In this document: one piece after another, positions 62,488 through 64,000 of the stretch
How positions within the stretch are numbered: position 1 is the stretch's first letter
Layout: each line of letters opens with the position of its first letter
Made by a program: the position numbers and the translations under genes
The notes under the pieces: model-generated
Told to the model about the DNA's origin: nothing
What the model saw: only the letters and a program-made list of their open reading frames with translations
Databases searched by the model: none
Assembly (NCBI RefSeq): GCF_020740795.1
Contig: NC_067283.1
Location: forward strand, 128,622,568 to 128,686,567
DNA from: Apus apus
Taxonomy: Eukaryota; Chordata; Aves; Apodiformes; Apodidae
Length of the DNA: 64,000 bases
Direction of reading: 5' to 3'

Positions 62488-62541
62488 AGGAATAGATCGA
62501 GTTGGAAGGGACCTTGAAAGACTATCTGGTCTAAGTTTTTG
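62488..62541 (-). mobile_element. CR1 LINE 3' terminal fragment
   Basis: GAGTTGGAAGGGACCTTGAA, followed by an AGACTATCTGGTCTAAG block, is the - strand CR1 3' signature (compare 13015-13050). Only about 50 bases remain. The following sequence does not fit CR1. Confidence 0.8.
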
Positions 62542-64000
62542 TGGTAAAGAGAGCCTAGATATTGCCACTGGCTGGGAATTAATACTTACCTCAGCCTATC
62601 TAAGGGCACTGGCCATGTGTACATGGGAAAAAATATTGTTGTGAGGTCCATATTATTGTTGGGTTGTTTTTTGTTGTTGTTGTTTCTAATTTCAATTCTT
62701 CGCCTTCCAAAACACAAGGTTTACTTTTGAGAGTTTCTGGAAACAAAGGTAAGTGTACTTACAGGCTGCATGGGTCTGGAGTATGTGAGAGCTGTAGGCA
62801 TTTATGGCAGTTCTCGTGTTGAAACCAGATCTAGTTAGAACAGTTCCTGAGCAACTGAGAAGCAGCAAGCAAGGTTTGATAACTGCTTTGAGTATAGATA
62901 CCTAGTTTCTGTCATACTCACATTGTGAGCCCTCTTCTTGATCTGGCTGTTACATCCTCTTTCAGATAAAATTTAGATTAAAAATGTTCAATAACTTATT
63001 TTAAAAGTGCTTAAACAAACTGAGAGCAATAACAGAATGCTCAAAATATCTGATTATATTACACTTCTAATTCCTAATGTGTTCAATCCACATTGGCTGA
63101 TTCTTACATGCTATTAAATATCTGCTTTTTTTTCTGTGGATTCTTGGACAACTGTAGTCTAACTGAACATCTCCCTTGTTTTTCTTTAATGTTTTACTCC
63201 ATTTTAAGAAATCATGGTGGTGTGGGTGTCAAAAAACTCTGAAGAGCCAGGCTACACATAAAGACAGTTGTTTTCAAAGCATACCACAGCTGGCAGTTCA
63301 GCTTAATTTTGAATTAGTTTTCATCATGCTAGGCACTTGATGTCAATATTAACTTGTGATGGTGTTCCACCAGTGAATTATATGTTAGGCTGGTATGCTG
63401 CTTTAACATGAAAGTGTATGTGCTGCAATAGCTCTCTTCTGAGCATGGGAAACTCAGCCCTGCAGACACTACTCTGCATACAAAAAATAATAATAACAAA
63501 AAAAAGCCAGCTGATCTTTCAAGCAATATGATAATATGCTCCAGATAGAGAAAGCAAGATTAACACTTTAAAAGAGGTTCAATAGTATCTTAAATTAATG
63601 GAAATACAATCTCCAGACTTTAATATTTAATGCATAACAACATTCACCACTGGTAATACAGCATTGATAATGAACTGCAATAACAAATATATGACTTTTT
63701 TTCCCCTACTGATAAACCTTTACAAGACAGGTTGCAATCTCTCTCCTTACTTGCTTTGCTTTGGTAGCATGACATGTAGCATGTATAAACTCTATTTAGA
63801 GAGATAATTTGCCACAAAAAATATTTTGCAATATGAAAGGTTACTTATTCACAGAAAGTCAAGCAGTAAAGCAGAAAATCTCTGAATGAGATTTTTTTTT
63901 TTTTTTTCTGTATAATGTCATATTCTCTGCAGAATGAGAGAAACTGAATGGTGTTAGAAGCAGTAAAAATAATTTCTTCTGATCATTGTAATACTGACAT
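62542..64000. other. Intron-like non-coding DNA to the window end
   Basis: AT-rich with no recognised gene. A (TTG)n-like patch lies near 62660-62685 and a poly(T) at 63892-63909. A 30-base exon-like segment at 62719-62748 has a good donor (AAAG|GTAAGTG) but a weak acceptor. Confidence 0.55.

Noticed and set aside
62584..62650. - strand donor GAG|GTAAGTATT with a possible 19-base exon upstream
   Set aside because: The acceptor side lacks a convincing polypyrimidine tract and there is no other - strand exon nearby.
62719..62748. 30-base exon-like segment with donor AAAG|GTAAGTG
   Set aside because: The bases just before the AG are purine-rich (AAAACACAAG), a poor acceptor. Kept only as a note.
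1..64000. CRISPR arrays, operons, tRNA or rRNA genes
   Set aside because: The window is eukaryotic nuclear DNA. No regularly spaced repeat array with unique spacers and no tRNA or rRNA signature was seen on either strand.

Overview
This is a vertebrate nuclear window, most likely from a bird. The recognisable interspersed repeats are almost all CR1 LINEs with the (ATTCTATG)n 3' tail typical of birds and reptiles. I see no Alu-, L1- or tRNA-SINE-like elements. Microsatellites are short, the background is AT-rich, and there is one dense CpG island. No complete host protein-coding gene is visible. The only long protein-like reading frames belong to retrotransposons.

Layout: 1-3340 is AT-rich non-coding flank. 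3341-4860 is a GC- and CpG-rich island that looks like a promoter. It ends in what I read as a non-coding (5'UTR) first exon on the + strand, with a GTGAGT splice donor at 4953 followed at once by a 115-base T/C tract. I could not identify the gene. From 4953 to the end the sequence looks like a very long first intron (or an intron plus gene desert). It carries scattered CR1 copies on both strands, a few fossil repeats, simple repeats and several AT-rich blocks that resemble conserved developmental enhancers. The best internal host-exon candidate is a 19-base microexon at 27881-27899, with a strong polypyrimidine-AG acceptor and a perfect AAG|GTAAGT donor.

The most substantial element is a young 3.2 kb CR1 on the - strand (45452-48636). 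It has the tail of ORF1 (an SGNH/esterase-like end that lacks the expected Asp of the DxxH motif) and a nearly intact ORF2. ORF2 encodes an apurinic-type endonuclease followed by reverse transcriptase, and one 2-base frameshift early in the endonuclease is the only break I found. Shorter, 5'-truncated CR1 copies lie at 12973, 20412, 25593, 31660, 33465, 35061 and 62488, with doubtful remnants at 21745 and 28328.

I found no evidence of a previously undescribed multi-gene system. The points worth checking are the microexon, the near-intact CR1, a palindrome at a CR1 5' junction, a possible alternative last exon near 15579, and the candidate conserved non-coding blocks.
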